Below are positions 62,527 to 64,000 of a DNA stretch of 64,000 nt, in pieces (the first letter of the stretch is position 1; each line of letters begins with the position of its first letter). This DNA is from an uncultured Saprospiraceae bacterium (GTDB lineage Bacteria; Bacteroidota; Bacteroidia; Chitinophagales; Saprospiraceae). The DNA lies in the NCBI GenBank assembly GCA_937139495.1, contig CAKZQC010000041.1:1-64000 (forward strand), in the 5' to 3' direction. The translations under genes and the position numbers were made by a program. Below the pieces are notes generated by a model. It was not told the DNA's origin and did no database searches. It saw nothing but the letters and a program-made list of their open reading frames with translations.

Positions 62527-63063
62527 ATGACAAAAGCGCAAAAAACAGTAGCAATAGATGAACTAGCAGAGCAATTCGCAGATGCTAAGTACTTCTATTT
62601 GACAGATTGCTCTGAGCTAACTGTTGAAAAAATAAATAATATTAGAAGAGCTGGCTACGAGCAAGGCATTCAAATTAAAGTAGTTAAGAATACTTTGATT
62701 AAGAAAGCTCTTGAGAAAGCTGCTACTTCTAACGAAGAAAACTACGAAGATCTATACGGTTCGCTTAAAGGTGCTTCTGCACTTATGTTCTCTGAACATG
62801 GCAACGCTCCTGCTAAACTTATCAAAAAGTTTAGAGAAAACTTTGATAAGCCTATCCTTAAGGCTGCGTTTATCGAGTCGGAAGTATATGTAGGTGATGA
62901 CCAACTGGAGAATCTAGTGAACATCAAATCTAAAGAAGATTTGATTGGTGATGTAATCATGTTACTTCAGTCTCCTATCAAAAATGTTATTGGGTCTCTT
63001 CAGTCTGGTGGCAACACTTTGTCTGGATTGCTTAAAGCATTGGAAGAAAGAGCTGAAGCATAA
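62527..63063 (+). CDS. rplJ: 50S ribosomal protein L10
   Basis: Protein of 178 residues: KTVAIDELAEQFADAKYFYLTD...RAGYEQGIQIKVVKNTLIKKALE, then the C-terminal helix that binds L7/L12 dimers. It starts 40 bases after rplA. No long leader is present for L10 autoregulation here. Confidence 0.96.
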   Translation: MTKAQKTVAIDELAEQFADAKYFYLTDCSELTVEKINNIRRAGYEQGIQIKVVKNTLIKKALEKAATSNEENYEDLYGSLKGASALMFSEHGNAPAKLIKKFRENFDKPILKAAFIESEVYVGDDQLENLVNIKSKEDLIGDVIMLLQSPIKNVIGSLQSGGNTLSGLLKALEERAEA

Positions 63064-63193
63064 ATATAACAGTTGTTCGTTACAAACAACATATTATCCT
63101 GAAACGGTGTAATTGCTTCCACTTTTATACCCTTTCGTATTAATAACTTTTTTGAGAAAATTATTGTCTTAGACATTTAAAACAAACAACAAA

Positions 63194-63568
63194 ATGGCTG
63201 ATTTGAAAGAATTCGCAGAACAACTAGTAAACCTAACAGTTAAGGAAGTAAAAGAACTTGCTGATATTTTGAAAGACGAGTATGGCATCGAGCCTGCTGC
63301 TGCTGCTGTATCTATGGTTGCTGGCGGTGGAGCTGGAGCTGAAGCTGCTGCTGAGCAGACTGAATTTGATGTAATCTTGAAATCTGCAGGTGCTGCTAAA
63401 TTGAAAGTAGTAAAAGAGATCAAAAACTTGCTTGGTGTAGGTTTGAAAGAAGCTAAAGAATTAGTTGACGGTGCTCCTGGTGCTGTTAAAACTGCTATAG
63501 CGAAAGAAGAAGCAGAAAGTATCAAATCTGCTCTAGAAGCAGTAGGTGCTGAAGTAGAGTTGAAATAA
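63194..63568 (+). CDS. rplL: 50S ribosomal protein L7/L12
   Basis: Protein of 124 residues: N-terminal dimer domain (LKEFAEQLVNLTVKEVKELADILK), Ala-rich hinge, and the C-terminal domain EFDVILKSAGAAKLKVVKEIK...GLKEAKELVDGAPG. It recruits translation factors. It lies 130 bases after rplJ. Confidence 0.97.
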   Translation: MADLKEFAEQLVNLTVKEVKELADILKDEYGIEPAAAAVSMVAGGGAGAEAAAEQTEFDVILKSAGAAKLKVVKEIKNLLGVGLKEAKELVDGAPGAVKTAIAKEEAESIKSALEAVGAEVELK

Positions 63569-63609
63569 TTTATATAGGGCAATGGATTGGGACTAGTATC
63601 CTTTACATA

Positions 63610-63664
63610 CCTATGCTTTCAGCAATAAGTATAGGCTTAGTTACATTAATGTAGCTAAGCCTAT
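63610..63664 (+). promoter_or_regulatory. Mutually exclusive hairpins between rplL and rpoB
   Basis: CCTATGCTT (63610-63618) pairs with AAGTATAGG (63627-63635, one G-U pair), while ATAGGCTTAG (63631-63640) pairs with CTAAGCCTAT (63655-63664). The two stems share 63631-63635 and cannot form together. No T-run follows the second stem closely. This resembles an attenuator or processing site for rpoBC. Confidence 0.5.
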
Positions 63665-63779
63665 TCATCGTCTTAATATTTGACATCTCAAGCAATCGCT
63701 TTTGTCGCCTATATCGTGTCGCTTTGTTCTCAAGCAACCAACATTCACAGGCGTTTATAAACTTAGTAAATACAGCTTC

Positions 63780-64000
63780 ATGTCGTCTAACAATATTTCA
63801 TCTAACCATCAAGGTGCTCCTGTTTCAAAGAGGCACAATTTTGGTAAAATTAAACACGAATCTCAGTATCCTGATTTTCTTGAAATCCAAGTCAAATCTT
63901 TCCAAGAGTTCTTTCAGTTGGCAACTACGCCAGAGAATAGAATGAACGAAGGTTTGTTTGAAGTATTTCAAGAAAATTTTCCTATTACGGATGCTCGAAA
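63780..64000 (+). CDS. rpoB: RNA polymerase beta subunit, N-terminal part
   Basis: The window ends 73 codons into this gene. Seen: KRHNFGKIKHE, SQYPDFLEIQVKSFQEFF and EGLFEVFQENFPITDAR, all near the rpoB N-terminus. It follows the rplL-rpoB spacer in the normal order. The rest of the gene is outside the window. Confidence 0.95.
   Translation, partial: MSSNNISSNHQGAPVSKRHNFGKIKHESQYPDFLEIQVKSFQEFFQLATTPENRMNEGLFEVFQENFPITDAR

Overview
The window is a chromosomal segment of a Bacteroidota bacterium, probably a gliding or marine member of the Saprospirales or Cytophagales; the exact family cannot be settled from this sequence. The evidence is a large secreted protein with a type IX secretion C-terminal signal, a GldE-like protein, Bacteroidota-restricted families (DUF4837, DUF4175, MbnP-like, OMP_b-brl receptor), lack of strong Shine-Dalgarno sequences, and promoters of the Bacteroidota form TTG-N20-TAnnTTTG. 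The DNA is AT-rich, with many near-perfect hairpins between genes.

Layout. 0-4 kb: bioA (biotin), recN (DNA repair) and a DUF1444-like gene. 4-10 kb: a 1667-residue CUB/Ig/repeat surface protein with a sorting signal, then an MbnP-like lipoprotein. 10.5-12.6 kb: gmd and fcl, which make GDP-L-fucose. 12.9-17.9 kb: an exported leucine-rich-repeat (LRR) protein overlapping a zinc-finger-like/thioesterase fusion, mce with a TauE-type permease, a small methyltransferase and a MarC protein. 18-22 kb: recA, a DUF4837 lipoprotein and a citrate synthase of mitochondrial type. 22-24 kb: a RhuM-like/Doc toxin-antitoxin-like pair. 24-30 kb: an outer-membrane receptor and a DUF4175 protein. 30-31 kb: an RsbW-like kinase and ybeY.

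31-48 kb is the most unusual part. It holds all five genes of the poorly understood STM4011-STM4015 group: STM4013 hydrolase, STM4012 and STM4011 radical SAM enzymes on the + strand, and STM4014 ATP-grasp and STM4015 LRR protein on the - strand. The two halves are separated by xth, a methyltransferase-like gene, a glycosyltransferase/sugar-transferase fusion and a HAD phosphatase. Next to it lies a + strand run of a tandem GNAT protein, a YegI-like membrane kinase, an unknown protein and a second YegI-like kinase. This looks like a kinase system without the phosphatase and vWA partners usual for that kinase family.

48-57.6 kb is envelope and housekeeping: purF, an LptF/G permease, a PAP2 phosphatase, an SPFH protein, a lipoprotein cytochrome c, a second exported LRR protein, gldE and lptC. 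58-64 kb is the classic translation/transcription cluster: raiA, four tRNAs, tuf, tRNA-Trp, secE, nusG, rplK, rplA, rplJ, rplL and the start of rpoB, with hairpins after nusG and before rpoB that look like attenuators.

Scattered between genes from 35 to 57 kb is a family of short elements with related terminal inverted repeats (core AGAGCRTGTCTAA), in versions of about 49, 85 and 251 bp plus two single ends. It resembles a MITE-type family. A separate 21-bp perfect inverted repeat lies between gmd and fcl.
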